A stretch of 64,000 bases of DNA from Microbacterium maritypicum (GCF_041529975.1 NZ_CP168030.1:2790001-2854000), one strand, 5' to 3'; positions 1-8,961 are shown, numbered from the stretch's first letter. Notes: generated by a model not told the origin, from the letters alone. Numbers and translations: made by a program.

Positions 1-283
1 TGCCCTTCACGAGGACCCCGGCGCCGACATCGCGGGCATAGTCCACGAGCAGTCCCATGCTCCACGAGCCGATCACGATGTTGCCCGGCATGCCGTCTTC
101 GGCGATCGAACGCTCGAGGAGGGAGAGCCGCTGTGCGATCGGGAGCATCGCCTCCTTACCGGGGTTGTGCACCACCAGCACGTGCAGCTCGTCATAGAGG
201 GCTGCTGCCCGGCGGATCACGTCGAGATGACCCAGGGTCGGCGGATCGAAGGAACCCGGGACGACGGCGATCCGGCTGCTCAT
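1..283 (-). CDS. coaD: Phosphopantetheine adenylyltransferase (partial, 3' end outside window)
   Basis: CoaD transfers AMP from ATP to 4'-phosphopantetheine, the penultimate step of coenzyme A synthesis in the cytosol. About 94 N-terminal residues are visible. They carry the nucleotidyltransferase signature [15 protein letters not shown] near residues 8-22, with the T/HxGH-type motif, followed by the conserved [13 protein letters not shown] segment. The family is about 160 residues long, so the C-terminal part lies beyond the left edge. The ATG at 283 is preceded by TAGGCT (290-295 on the minus strand) with a 6-nt gap and no ribosome binding site, which suggests a leaderless mRNA. recG lies 27 bp upstream on the same strand. 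Confidence 0.93.
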   Translation of the reverse strand, partial: MSSRIAVVPGSFDPPTLGHLDVIRRAAALYDELHVLVVHNPGKEAMLPIAQRLSLLERSIAEDGMPGNIVIGSWSMGLLVDYARDVGAGVLVKG

Positions 284-310
284 GCCACCAGCCTAGGGCA
301 GGAACCGAAC

Positions 311-2485
311 TCAGTTCTTCGCGAGCGCCGCCCGATCTTCGTCGGTCACCCGCCGTGCGATCGCCTCGCGAAGACCCGGGTGCTGCTGGAGCGTCGGGTC
401 GTCGGTGAGGATCGTCTCGGCCACCTCGCGGGCACGCGTGATGAGGGCTGCATCCTTGACGACACGCAGCAGCTTGAGCGACGAGCGGACGCCGGCCTGT
501 GCGGCACCGAGCACATCGCCCTCACCCCGCAGTTCGAGATCGACCTCGGCGAGGGCGAATCCGTCGAGCGTCGCTGCCACAGCGTCGACACGGTCCCGAG
601 CGAGGGAGCCGGACTCCGCCTCGGTGACCAGGAGGCAGAGTCCGGGAACGCCACCCCGGCCCACGCGTCCGCGCAGTTGGTGCAGCTGGGAGACACCGAA
701 GCGATCGGCGTCGAGCACGATCATCGTGGAGGCGTTGGGGACGTCCACGCCGACCTCGATCACGGTGGTGGCCAGCAGCAGATCGATCTCGCCGCGGGCG
801 AAGGCCTGCATGACGGCATCCTTCTCGTCCGACGGCATCCGACCATGCAGTACGGCGCGACGGATCCCACCGAGAGTGGGATGGGTCGCGAGAGCCTCGT
901 CGAGCTGCACCACGCCCCACCGGGGACCGGACGCACCCTCGGGGACCAACGCGGAGGGCTCAGCCGCTTCTGCGGTCTTCTTCGTCGTGTCGATCGCGGC
1001 GCAGACCGCGAACACCTGCCGACCCTGGGCGATCTCCTCTGCGGCGCGCTCCCAGACGCGGTTGAACCATCCGGGGTGCTCGGCCAACGGCGCGACGAAC
1101 GACTCGATGCCCGCACGTCCGGCCGGCATCGTGCGGATGACGGACGTGTCGAGGTCGCCGAACACGGTCATCGCCACCGTTCGCGGGATGGGCGTCGCCG
1201 TGAGCACCAGCGCGTGCGGGCTCGATCCCTTCGCGCGGAGCGCCTCCCGCTGTTCGACCCCGAAGCGGTGCTGCTCGTCGACCACGACGAGACCGAGGTC
1301 GGCGAAGGTCGTCTTCTCGCCCAGCAGCGCATGCGTGCCGACGACGATGAGCGCCTGACCCGAGGCGACGCGGAGCGCAGCCTTGCGTCGCTCCGCGGCC
1401 GGAAGCTGGCCGGTGAGCAGCGTCGGCATCAGCAGCGGGGCGAGATCGGGACCGAGCATCTTCGCGATCGAGCGCAGATGCTGGCCGGCCAGCACCTCTG
1501 TCGGAGCGATCAGCGCCGCCTGCCCGCCACTCTCGGCCACCTGCAGCATCGCTCGTAGCGCCACCAGCGTCTTGCCGGAACCGACCTCCCCCTGGACGAG
1601 CCGGTTCATCGGCCACGATCCGACGAGGTCTGCGGCGATCTGCGCCCCGACCGTCTCCTGATCCGGAGTGAGCGTGTACGGCATCGCCGCGTCGAACCGC
1701 TCGAGGAGGCCTCCCGGTCCAGCCGGCCGCGAGGTGGCGGAGAGGGCGCGCACCGCATCCCGCTGCTGTAGCAGCGCGGTCTGCAGCGTGAGCGCCTCAT
1801 GCATCCGGAGGGTGCGAACGGCCGGATCGATGTCGTTGCGCGTGCGTGGGCGATGGATCCGCTCCAGCGCCTCGTCGGCCGTGAGCAGTTCCTCGCGCTC
1901 CCTGATCTCGGCCGTCAGCGGGTCGGGCACCTCGACGAGGTCGTCCAGCACCCGTCCGATGAGGCGGGCGATCTGCCACGTCTGGATCGCCGAGGTCGCC
2001 GGGTAGATCGGGATCGGAACCGCCGCACGCGCATCCGCGCTGCGCCGGGCGGAATCCTCATCGTCGAACAGCTCGTACTCGGGATGCGCGAACTGCGTGA
2101 CGCCGTTGAACTCCCCCACCTTGCCGGAGAAGACTCCGCGGCGGCCGACCGCGAGGTCTTTGGAACGCCACTCCGCCGCACCGACGTTCTTCGCGAAGAA
2201 CGTGAGGGACATCCGTCCGATTCCATCGCCGATGACCACGTCGACCATCGCGCCCGGCCGATTGCGCATCCGTCGGAAGCTCGAGGACAGGACCTCGGCG
2301 ACGATGGTCACAGTCTCGCCGAGGGGGAGGTCGCGGATCGGTGTCAGTTCGCCCGGATCGGCGTAGCGACGCGGATAGTGCGAGAGCAGGTCGCCCGCGT
2401 TCTGCATGCCGAAAGCTCGTCCGAGCGTCTTGGCAGACGCCGCACCGAGCGCATCCTCCAACGAGGAATCGAGCGTGAGCGACAT
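311..2485 (-). CDS. recG: ATP-dependent DNA helicase RecG
   Basis: RecG remodels stalled replication forks and Holliday junctions. The 724-residue protein has the usual order: an N-terminal OB-fold wedge (about residues 50-140), then a superfamily 2 helicase. Walker A is GEVGSGKT at 299-306, the DExH box is DEQH at 403-406, and TATPIPRT follows. The C-terminal QLRGRVGRGG motif VI and the DGFALAEVDLELRGEGD TRG-type region are present. The length is normal for the family. The start is ATG at 2485 with TAGACT 6 nt upstream (2492-2497), so it is probably leaderless. It is divergent from rsmD, with 61 bp between the two starts. Confidence 0.96.
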   Translation of the reverse strand: MSLTLDSSLEDALGAASAKTLGRAFGMQNAGDLLSHYPRRYADPGELTPIRDLPLGETVTIVAEVLSSSFRRMRNRPGAMVDVVIGDGIGRMSLTFFAKNVGAAEWRSKDLAVGRRGVFSGKVGEFNGVTQFAHPEYELFDDEDSARRSADARAAVPIPIYPATSAIQTWQIARLIGRVLDDLVEVPDPLTAEIREREELLTADEALERIHRPRTRNDIDPAVRTLRMHEALTLQTALLQQRDAVRALSATSRPAGPGGLLERFDAAMPYTLTPDQETVGAQIAADLVGSWPMNRLVQGEVGSGKTLVALRAMLQVAESGGQAALIAPTEVLAGQHLRSIAKMLGPDLAPLLMPTLLTGQLPAAERRKAALRVASGQALIVVGTHALLGEKTTFADLGLVVVDEQHRFGVEQREALRAKGSSPHALVLTATPIPRTVAMTVFGDLDTSVIRTMPAGRAGIESFVAPLAEHPGWFNRVWERAAEEIAQGRQVFAVCAAIDTTKKTAEAAEPSALVPEGASGPRWGVVQLDEALATHPTLGGIRRAVLHGRMPSDEKDAVMQAFARGEIDLLLATTVIEVGVDVPNASTMIVLDADRFGVSQLHQLRGRVGRGGVPGLCLLVTEAESGSLARDRVDAVAATLDGFALAEVDLELRGEGDVLGAAQAGVRSSLKLLRVVKDAALITRAREVAETILTDDPTLQQHPGLREAIARRVTDEDRAALAKN

Positions 2486-2546
2486 GCTCCGAGTCTAGGG
2501 AACGCGACCGACACCGCCGGCACCCGGGCTGTCGTATCGTGAAGAG

Positions 2547-3161
2547 GTGACGAGGATCATCGCAGGCGCCGCCAGAGGCGCACGCCTGGAAGTGCCGGGT
2601 GTCGGCACGCGACCGACCAGCGACCGGGTGCGGGAATCACTCTTCGGCGCGCTGGAGGCGCTGAGCGCCATCGACGGCGCGCGTGTCCTCGACCTGTATG
2701 CCGGTTCCGGCGCCCTGGGCCTCGAGGCGCTGAGCAGGGGCGCCGCCAGCGCGGATCTCGTCGAGCGTGGCCGGCAGGCGGCAGCCATCGTCCGCCGCAA
2801 CGCCGCCGTCGTCGCCAAGGCCGCAGGCCGGTCGGCCGGTCGGGTGCACGAGGGCGCGGTCCATACTTACCTGCAGCGCGCGGCCGGGCCCTTCGACCTG
2901 GTCTTCACCGACCCGCCCTACGATCTCGACGATGCGGCCATGACAGCCGACCTCGTCGCCCTCGCCCCACTGCTCTCTCCGGACGCGGTCGTCGTCGTCG
3001 AACGAGCGCGCCGCGCGACTCCTCCCAACTTCGGTGCCGCCGGTCTGGAGCTGTTCCGCGAGAAGTCCTACGGTGACACGACGCTCTGGTGGGCGGAGCC
3101 GGCGGCCGACGAGGGTTCGTCAGCGGACGATCAGCCCGAGACCGAATCCCAGTCCCGATAG
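2547..3161 (+). CDS. rsmD: 16S rRNA (guanine(966)-N(2))-methyltransferase
   Basis: RsmD methylates G966 of 16S rRNA during 30S assembly. The 204-residue protein begins with the family signature RIIAGAARG and TRPTSDRVRESLF. The SAM-binding motif DLYAGSGALGLE is at about 49-60 and the catalytic DPPY at 122-125. The GTG start at 2547 lies 6 nt after TATCGT (2535-2540), again a leaderless arrangement. The 3' end overlaps the convergent thiL by 31 bp. A short acidic/polar tail after about residue 188 is coded inside this overlap. Confidence 0.94.
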   Translation: MTRIIAGAARGARLEVPGVGTRPTSDRVRESLFGALEALSAIDGARVLDLYAGSGALGLEALSRGAASADLVERGRQAAAIVRRNAAVVAKAAGRSAGRVHEGAVHTYLQRAAGPFDLVFTDPPYDLDDAAMTADLVALAPLLSPDAVVVVERARRATPPNFGAAGLELFREKSYGDTTLWWAEPAADEGSSADDQPETESQSR

Positions 3162-4126
3162 GGATCCCATCCGCTGATGTCGACCGGAAGGCCGTCGCAC
3201 AGCAGATCCTCGTCTGCGCTCGGGATGACCCGTCCGATCACGCGGAACCCCGGCGGGAGCACGCCTTCGGGGAAAGTGGCGAGCAGCGCGTGGTCCTCTC
3301 CCCCGGCGATCGCACGCTCCGGATCAGTGCCCAGCGCCGCGCGGTCGAGAGCGATGGTGACCCCGGACGCGGCCGCCATCCGGCGGGCATCGAGAGCGAG
3401 CCCGTCGGAGATGTCCATCATCGCGGTCGCACCGGCCGTCGCCGCCACCGCGCCGAGACCGATCGGGGGCGACGGGCGCAGCTGGGCGGCCAGCGCAGCG
3501 GACTCGCCGGCCGCCAGCTTCGCGACGTCGACCGGTACGGGCGCATCGCCGTCACGGAAACGTCCGAACAGCACGGCGAGTCCGTGTGCAGCGTTGCCCA
3601 GCTCACCGGCGACCGCGACGACGTCCCCTGGACGAGCGCCGTCGCGGGTGACCGGAGCCCGACCCTCGAGATCTCCGAGCGCCGTCACCGCGATGGTCAG
3701 CACATCCGACACCGTGAGGTCACCACCCACCACCGCGCAGCCCGGCGCCAATGCGGCACATGCCTCGCGGAAGCCGTCAGCGAGACGCTCGACGAAGGAG
3801 AGACGCAGATCCCGGGGAACAGCCAGTGCGACGAGAAGAGCCGTCGGACGCGCCCCCATCGCCGCGACGTCCGCGAGGTTCACGGCCGCGGCCTTCCAAC
3901 CGAGGTCGTAACCGCTGGACCACGCGAGACGGAAGTCCGGCCCGTGCACGAGCGTGTCGGTCGTCGCCACCACGCTGCCCGATGGCGTCGCGATCACGGC
4001 GGCATCATCCCCCGGCCCGACGAGGGTATGCGCGGCCGGCGCGGTGCGGGTGAGGATCGCCTGCAGGATGCGTCCTTCGGAGACATCGCCCAGGCGCGGA
4101 TCATCGGCTTCGGGTCGGGAGGGCAT
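3131..4126 (-). CDS. thiL: Thiamine-monophosphate kinase
   Basis: ThiL phosphorylates thiamine monophosphate to thiamine pyrophosphate, the last step of cofactor synthesis. The 331-residue protein starts MPSRPEADDPRLGDVSEGRI and shows the PurM/ThiL-fold hallmark GPGDDAAV at 37-44, TTDTLVHGPDF metal/ATP residues, NLADVAAMGARP and the MDISDGLALD motif. A longer frame continues upstream to 4408, but that part is antisense to a lipoprotein gene, so I place the start at ATG 4126. TACCTT on the minus strand (4134-4139) sits 7 nt before the ATG, which suggests leaderless expression. Confidence 0.93.
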   Translation of the reverse strand: MPSRPEADDPRLGDVSEGRILQAILTRTAPAAHTLVGPGDDAAVIATPSGSVVATTDTLVHGPDFRLAWSSGYDLGWKAAAVNLADVAAMGARPTALLVALAVPRDLRLSFVERLADGFREACAALAPGCAVVGGDLTVSDVLTIAVTALGDLEGRAPVTRDGARPGDVVAVAGELGNAAHGLAVLFGRFRDGDAPVPVDVAKLAAGESAALAAQLRPSPPIGLGAVAATAGATAMMDISDGLALDARRMAAASGVTIALDRAALGTDPERAIAGGEDHALLATFPEGVLPPGFRVIGRVIPSADEDLLCDGLPVDISGWDPYRDWDSVSG

Positions 4127-4133
4127 GCTGTCA

Positions 4134-4143
4134 AAGGTAGCCT
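4134..4143. promoter_or_regulatory. Overlapping divergent -10 elements for thiL and the DUF3515 gene
   Basis: The minus-strand -10 candidate TACCTT (4134-4139) and the plus-strand -10 candidate TAGCCT (4138-4143) share the two bases TA at 4138-4139. Each lies 6-7 nt before a start codon (4126 on minus, 4150 on plus) and neither gene has a ribosome binding site. Both genes would be read leaderless from one 10-bp core. Polymerase could probably occupy only one direction at a time. The -10 boxes are read directly; promoter activity is inferred. Confidence 0.55.
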
Positions 4144-4149
4144 GGAAGC

Positions 4150-4635
4150 ATGCTCCGTTCCCGTCGCCTCGCTGCCCTCGCAGGCGCGGCGATCCTCTCC
4201 GCCGTCCTCGCCGGATGCTCCACGACCGTGCACCTCGAACCGGCCGACGATGCGAACGATCCGGCGTGCGCCTCGGTCTCGGTGCTGCTGCCGGACAGCG
4301 TCGCCGGGTTCGACCGGGTGTGGACGGATGCCCAGGCCACCGGCGCGTGGGGAGAGCCCACCACGGTCGCGCTGCGCTGCGGTGTCGAGCCGCCGGCCCC
4401 CTCCGCACTCGTCTGCACCACGCTCGGCGGCGTCGACTGGCTGGTCCTCGAGCAGGAGGAGGAGCGGCAGCGCCTCGTCACCTACGGGCGCGACCCCGCG
4501 GTCGAGGTCAACATCCGTCGCGGCGAGCAGATCGACTTCCAATCCATCGTGGACTCGATCTCCACGAGCATCCAGTCAGGACTGGCGCCGGCGACGGCGA
4601 AGTGCACCGACCGCGTCGAGTTCCCCGCGAGCTGA
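4150..4635 (+). CDS. DUF3515-family lipoprotein
   Basis: This is a 161-residue predicted lipoprotein of unknown function. A short basic N-terminus and hydrophobic stretch lead to a lipobox, VLAGC, with the lipidated cysteine at residue 23. The mature part has conserved cysteines, the phrase PDSVAGFDRVWTDAQATGAW, a WGEPTTVALRCGV block and a DWLVLEQEE segment. This matches the DUF3515 pattern found beside ddl and thiL in actinobacteria. It should sit on the outer face of the membrane. It is convergent with ddl, 20 bp away. A role in envelope biology is plausible from context only. Confidence 0.8.
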   Translation: MLRSRRLAALAGAAILSAVLAGCSTTVHLEPADDANDPACASVSVLLPDSVAGFDRVWTDAQATGAWGEPTTVALRCGVEPPAPSALVCTTLGGVDWLVLEQEEERQRLVTYGRDPAVEVNIRRGEQIDFQSIVDSISTSIQSGLAPATAKCTDRVEFPAS

Positions 4636-4655
4636 CCGCAGGAGGCGCACCGGCG

Positions 4656-5738
4656 TCAGCGCCGCAGACCCGCCTCGACGAGCTCGGTGATCAGTTCGCC
4701 GTAGCTCAGGCCGGACGCCACCCAGCACTTCGGGAACATCGAGATCGGGGTGAAGCCCGGCATCGTGTTGAGTTCATTGACCACGAGGGTGCCCTCGGGG
4801 GTCAGAAACATGTCGACGCGGGCGAGCCCCCGGCCGTCGACGGCCTCGAACGCGCGGAGGCCCGCCTCCTGGATCGCCGCCGTCTCCGCTTCGGTCAACT
4901 CGGCCGGGCAGATGACGTCGACGCCGTCGCCCCCGAGGTACTTGCCCTCGAAGTCGTAGAATCCTCGCGAGGTGAGGACGACTTCTCCCGGGAGGGAGGC
5001 GCGCACCCCTTCCGCGGTCTCGAGCACGGCGACCTCGATCTCACGGCCGCTCACTCCGGTCTCGATGAGCACCTTGTCGTCTTCGGCGAACGCCACAGCC
5101 AGCGCAGCGTCGAGTTCGTCGGCGACCTCGACCTTGGACACGCCGACGCTCGAGCCCGCACGAGCAGGCTTCACGAACAGCGGCAGGCCGAGGGCGGCGG
5201 CGCGTACGCGGACGTCCGCCGCGTCCCGCTCCCAGTCCGCACGGCGCACGGTCACCCAGGGCGCCACCGAGATGCCGGCGGCCTGCAGAGCGATCTTCAT
5301 GAAGTGCTTGTCCATGCACAGCGCGGAGTCGAGGACGCCGCCGCCGGCGTAGGGCACCTCGAGGGTGTCGAAGTACCCCTGGATGGTGCCGTCCTCGCCG
5401 TGCTGACCGTGCAGGATCGGGAGCACGACGTCGACAGCACCGAGGCCGACGACGGAGCCGTCGACCTGCACGACGCGCAGCGTGCGGTCGCCGCCCGGTT
5501 CGGGCCACAGCACGCGCGTGCCGTTGTCGACGACCTCGGGAAGGTGCGCGGCATCCAGCGGGAACTTCGCGGGATCATCGTCCTCCAGAACGAACGCCCC
5601 CTCGCGGGTGATCCCCACCGGGATCACCGAGTAGCGGTCGCGATCAATCGCGCCCAGCACGCCCCCCGCCGTTGCGGAACTGATCGAATGCTCGCTGGAG
5701 CGCCCGCCGAAGAGCACCACCACCGTCTGCTTGTCCAT
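4656..5738 (-). CDS. ddl: D-alanine--D-alanine ligase
   Basis: Ddl joins two D-alanines with ATP to make the terminal dipeptide of peptidoglycan precursors. The 360-residue protein starts MDKQTVVVLFGG and has the N-terminal signature GGRSSEHSIS at 11-20. It then shows LHGQHGEDGTIQG, the ATP-grasp segment FVKPARAGSSVGVSKV and a C-terminal VNELNTMPGFTPISMFPK motif that contains the Mg-binding asparagine. The start is ATG 5738 behind a GAGAGG ribosome binding site. The first 95 bp overlap the end of gpsA in a different frame. The gpsA-ddl pair is likely one transcript. Confidence 0.95.
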   Translation of the reverse strand: MDKQTVVVLFGGRSSEHSISSATAGGVLGAIDRDRYSVIPVGITREGAFVLEDDDPAKFPLDAAHLPEVVDNGTRVLWPEPGGDRTLRVVQVDGSVVGLGAVDVVLPILHGQHGEDGTIQGYFDTLEVPYAGGGVLDSALCMDKHFMKIALQAAGISVAPWVTVRRADWERDAADVRVRAAALGLPLFVKPARAGSSVGVSKVEVADELDAALAVAFAEDDKVLIETGVSGREIEVAVLETAEGVRASLPGEVVLTSRGFYDFEGKYLGGDGVDVICPAELTEAETAAIQEAGLRAFEAVDGRGLARVDMFLTPEGTLVVNELNTMPGFTPISMFPKCWVASGLSYGELITELVEAGLRR

Positions 5739-6777
5739 GATTGGTCCTCTCACCCTGCGGGGTGTCGTCGTCCGTCGTCAGGTGGGGTGCGATGTCTCTC
5801 GGATCCATCTTGCCGTCGAGCACCATCTTCACCTGCTCGACGATGGGCATGTCGACCTCGGCCTCGCGTGCGAGCTGCAGGATCGGCGCGACCGATGCCA
5901 GCCCCTCCGCCGTCTGCTGCATCTGCTTCACGACGTCCTGGAAGCTGTATCCCTGGCCGAGCAGACGCCCGGCCGTATTGTTGCGGCTCAGCGGCGACTG
6001 GCAGGTGGCGATCAGGTCTCCGAGGCCGGCGAGGCCCTGCAACGTCTCCGGGTGTGCACCGTTCGCCACGGCGAAGTCCGTCATCTCGACGAGGCCGCGG
6101 GTGATGATCGAGGCCTTGGTGTTCTCGCCGTAGCCGACGCCGTCGACGATGCCGATGGCGACCGCGATCAGATTCTTGAGAACGCCACCGAACTCGGTGC
6201 CGATCACGTCGGTGTTCACGAACGTGCGGAAGTAGCTGTTGCGCGCGGCGCGCGCGACGGTGTCCGCCGTCTCCTGGCTCCGCGAGGAGATCACGGCAGC
6301 GGTCGGCTGCTCGCGCGCGATCTCCAACGCGAGGTTCGGACCGGACGCGACCGCGATACGGTCGGGGTCGCAGCGAAGCTCCTGGTGGATCACCTGGCTC
6401 ATGCGCAAGCCGGTGCCGCGCTCGACGCCCTTCATCAGACTGATGATCTTCGCGTCGCTGTCGGCGAGCAGCGGGCGCAGCGCCTTCAGGTTCTCGCGGA
6501 GCGACTGGCTCGGCACCGAGAGGTAGACCTGTTCGACGCCCTCGAGTGACGTCGCGAGCTCGTGAGTGGCCGACATCGTGCGTGGGAGGTTGATGCCGGG
6601 CAGATACCGGGAGTTGCGCTTGGCCTCGTTGATCTCCTGCGCGAGCTCGGGTCGTCGGGCCCACATCGTCACCTGGGCGCCGCCGTCGGCGAGGATCTTT
6701 CCGAAGGTGGTTCCCCAGCTGCCCGAGCCGATGACCGTGGCCCGGGGGCCTACCGGAGCGGTTCTCTTAGGAGTCAA
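5644..6777 (-). CDS. gpsA: NAD(P)H-dependent glycerol-3-phosphate dehydrogenase
   Basis: GpsA reduces dihydroxyacetone phosphate to sn-glycerol-3-phosphate, the phospholipid backbone. I choose the TTG at 6777 because AAGGAG lies 10 nt upstream and the Rossmann motif GSGSWG then falls at residues 17-22. The frame reaches 377 residues, longer than the usual 330-345. After DPRDIAPHLTTDDDTPQGER, the last 30 or so residues (rich in Gly, Gln and Arg) are coded by DNA that also codes the start of ddl. The catalytic lysine region GGVLKNLIAVAIGI is intact. The start overlaps the end of the plsC-like gene by 11 bp. Confidence 0.92.
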   Translation of the reverse strand: MTPKRTAPVGPRATVIGSGSWGTTFGKILADGGAQVTMWARRPELAQEINEAKRNSRYLPGINLPRTMSATHELATSLEGVEQVYLSVPSQSLRENLKALRPLLADSDAKIISLMKGVERGTGLRMSQVIHQELRCDPDRIAVASGPNLALEIAREQPTAAVISSRSQETADTVARAARNSYFRTFVNTDVIGTEFGGVLKNLIAVAIGIVDGVGYGENTKASIITRGLVEMTDFAVANGAHPETLQGLAGLGDLIATCQSPLSRNNTAGRLLGQGYSFQDVVKQMQQTAEGLASVAPILQLAREAEVDMPIVEQVKMVLDGKMDPRDIAPHLTTDDDTPQGERTNHGQADGGGALRRALQRAFDQFRNGGGRAGRD

Positions 6778-7531
6778 GGCGTCCGGTCTCCTTCTGGCCG
6801 TGGCTCGCGGGGTTCCATCGCTCCGCGGGTGCCTTCTCGTCACGCAGCTCCTCCAGGAGCGCCGTGATCGCGTTCATCAGTCGGTTCGATGCCTCGGTGA
6901 GGGCCGCCGGCTCCCCGGCGCGGTCCCGCAGATCGGAGACATCGACGGGATCGCCGATGATCACTCGCACGGGCTTGCGCAGCGGCCAGAGGCTGAGGCC
7001 CTTCTGATAGCGCCCCATGATCGCCTGCGTACCCCACTGCGCCATCGGGATCAGGGGGATGCCGTCGGCGAGGGCCAGACGCACCGCGCCGGACTTGCCG
7101 CGCATCGGCCACAGGTCGGGATCACGCGTGAGAGTGCCCTCGGGATACACGATCACTCCGCGCCCGTGCTCCACCAGCTCTTCCGACTGCTTCATCGTCT
7201 GGCGGGCCGAACTGGCGGACGAGGTGCGCGCGACCGGGATCATCCCCGTGCGATGCAGGAACCACCCGAGGACGGGAACCTTGAACAGGCTCTCCTTGGC
7301 CATGAACCGCGGCGCCCGACCCGCGCGCCACACGGCGACCGCGACGATGAGCGGATCGAATTCGGAGTAGTGGTTCGGCGCCAGGATGAACGACCCGTGC
7401 TGCGGGAGCTTCTCGGCGCCGGTGACCCGGATCTTCGCGATCAGCGAGACGGGCGGGATCACCAGCGCCGCGAGCGGCCAGAAGATGCTCGGCCGCGTCG
7501 TCTCGGATGACCGGGACGTCACCTCGGTCAC
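6767..7531 (-). CDS. plsC: 1-acyl-sn-glycerol-3-phosphate acyltransferase (PlsC-like)
   Basis: PlsC acylates lysophosphatidic acid to phosphatidic acid at the membrane, next to the glycerol-phosphate made by GpsA. The 254-residue protein has a hydrophobic N-terminal stretch (about 16-34), the acyltransferase motif I HYSEFD (H-x4-D, 54-59), a GMIPVAR block and motif III PEGTLT at 130-135. The length is normal. The GTG start at 7531 overlaps the murA stop by 4 bp, which implies translational coupling. The exact acyl acceptor cannot be told from sequence alone. Confidence 0.88.
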   Translation of the reverse strand: MTEVTSRSSETTRPSIFWPLAALVIPPVSLIAKIRVTGAEKLPQHGSFILAPNHYSEFDPLIVAVAVWRAGRAPRFMAKESLFKVPVLGWFLHRTGMIPVARTSSASSARQTMKQSEELVEHGRGVIVYPEGTLTRDPDLWPMRGKSGAVRLALADGIPLIPMAQWGTQAIMGRYQKGLSLWPLRKPVRVIIGDPVDVSDLRDRAGEPAALTEASNRLMNAITALLEELRDEKAPAERWNPASHGQKETGRLDS

Positions 7532-8895
7532 CGGATGACGTCGAAGTCGGCGCCGAGCGCGTCGAGCTTGGCGAGGAACTTCTCGTAGCCGCGGCTGAGG
7601 ATATCCACACCCGACACCTGCGACTCGCCCGTGGCGGTCAACGCCGCGATGATGTGGCTGTATCCGCCGCGGAGGTCGGGAACCACGATGTCGGCGCCAT
7701 GCAGCGGCGTCGGCCCCGTGATGACGGCAGCCTGCTCCAGGTCGCGGCGGGGAACGCGGCGGGGCCCGTCCTGCAGACCGCGGGGGTGCACGACGATGTC
7801 GGCACCCATCTTGACCAGCGCGTCCGTGAAGCCCATCCGGTTCTCATACACGGTCTCGTGCACGACGCTACGGCCGTGCGCCTGGGTCAGTGCGACCACG
7901 AGGGGCTGCTGCCAGTCGGTCATGAAGCCGGGGTGCACGTCGGTCTCGATGACGACGGGCTTGATGTCACCGTCACGACGGAAGAGGATGCCGTCTTCCT
8001 GGATATCGAACCAGCCGCCCGCCTTGCGGAAGATGTTGAGGAACGTCAGCATCTCCTGCTGCTTGGCACCGCCGACGAAGATCTCGCCGTCGGTGGCCAG
8101 AGCCGCGGATGCCCACGAGGCCGCCTCGTTGCGGTCGAAGATCGACCGGTGGTCGTAGCCGCGGAGCTTCTCGACGCCCTCGATGACGATGACGCGGTTC
8201 GGCTCGTAGGAGATGATCGCGCCCATCTTCTGCAGGACCGCGATCAGGTCCATGATCTCGGGCTCGATGGCGGCGTTGCGCAGCTCCGTCACGCCCTCGG
8301 CGCGGACGGCGGTGAGCAGCACCTGCTCCGTGGCGCCGACACTCGGGTACGGCAGGTGGATGTTCGCCCCGTGCAGGCGGCTTCCGCCCGTGGAGAGGCG
8401 GATCCCGCTGGGGAGCTTCTCGACGATGGCGCCGAACTTGCGGAGCGCATCCAGGTGGAAGTCGATAGGGCGGTCCCCGATACGGCATCCGCCGAGATCG
8501 GGGATGAACGCCTGACCGAGACGGTGCAGGAGCGGCCCGCAGAAGAGGATCGGAATGCGGGAGGCGCCGGCGTGGGCGTCGATCTCCTCGAAGTGGGCCG
8601 ACTCGACATCACTCGGGTCGAAGACGAGCGAGCCGGGCTCATCGCCCTCGCTGACGCGCACACCGTGTACCTCGAGCAGCGAGCGCACGACGGCGACATC
8701 GCTGATCGCCGGCACATCGCGCAGGGTGCTCACGGTCTCGCCGAGGAGCGAGGCGACCATGGCCTTGGTGGCCAGGTTCTTCGCCCCCTTGACGTCGACG
8801 CGACCGCGAAGCGGGCGTCCGCCTCGAATGGCGAGGACGTCTCCGGTGAGTGCAGGGACTCCGTCCGGGAGAGCGTCGCGCACAGGTGTCGTCAT
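7528..8895 (-). CDS. murA: UDP-N-acetylglucosamine 1-carboxyvinyltransferase
   Basis: MurA adds enolpyruvate from PEP to UDP-GlcNAc, the first committed step of peptidoglycan synthesis and the fosfomycin target. The start used is ATG 8895 (MTTPVRDALP), with GTGAGG upstream. A further ATG at 8916 lacks a ribosome binding site. The VKGAKN substrate lysine/asparagine pair is at 35-40. The loop cysteine that fosfomycin alkylates is kept, at residue 137 in GGCRIGDRPID. The C-terminal LDALGADFDVIR is typical. The 455-residue length is slightly above the usual 420-430 because of a short N-terminal extension. Confidence 0.94.
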   Translation of the reverse strand: MTTPVRDALPDGVPALTGDVLAIRGGRPLRGRVDVKGAKNLATKAMVASLLGETVSTLRDVPAISDVAVVRSLLEVHGVRVSEGDEPGSLVFDPSDVESAHFEEIDAHAGASRIPILFCGPLLHRLGQAFIPDLGGCRIGDRPIDFHLDALRKFGAIVEKLPSGIRLSTGGSRLHGANIHLPYPSVGATEQVLLTAVRAEGVTELRNAAIEPEIMDLIAVLQKMGAIISYEPNRVIVIEGVEKLRGYDHRSIFDRNEAASWASAALATDGEIFVGGAKQQEMLTFLNIFRKAGGWFDIQEDGILFRRDGDIKPVVIETDVHPGFMTDWQQPLVVALTQAHGRSVVHETVYENRMGFTDALVKMGADIVVHPRGLQDGPRRVPRRDLEQAAVITGPTPLHGADIVVPDLRGGYSHIIAALTATGESQVSGVDILSRGYEKFLAKLDALGADFDVIR

Positions 8896-8961
8896 TCGGA
8901 GCCTCACTTCATTCACGGATTTCGGGGGCGGGTTGCCCCTGGGCTCCCCCGCCCCCGCCGT

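Noticed and set aside
4127-4408. A 94-residue N-terminal extension of thiL, in frame to 4408.
   Set aside because: It is antisense to the lipoprotein gene, is Arg-rich, and the family starts near MPSRPEADD. A leaderless start at 4126 explains the data.
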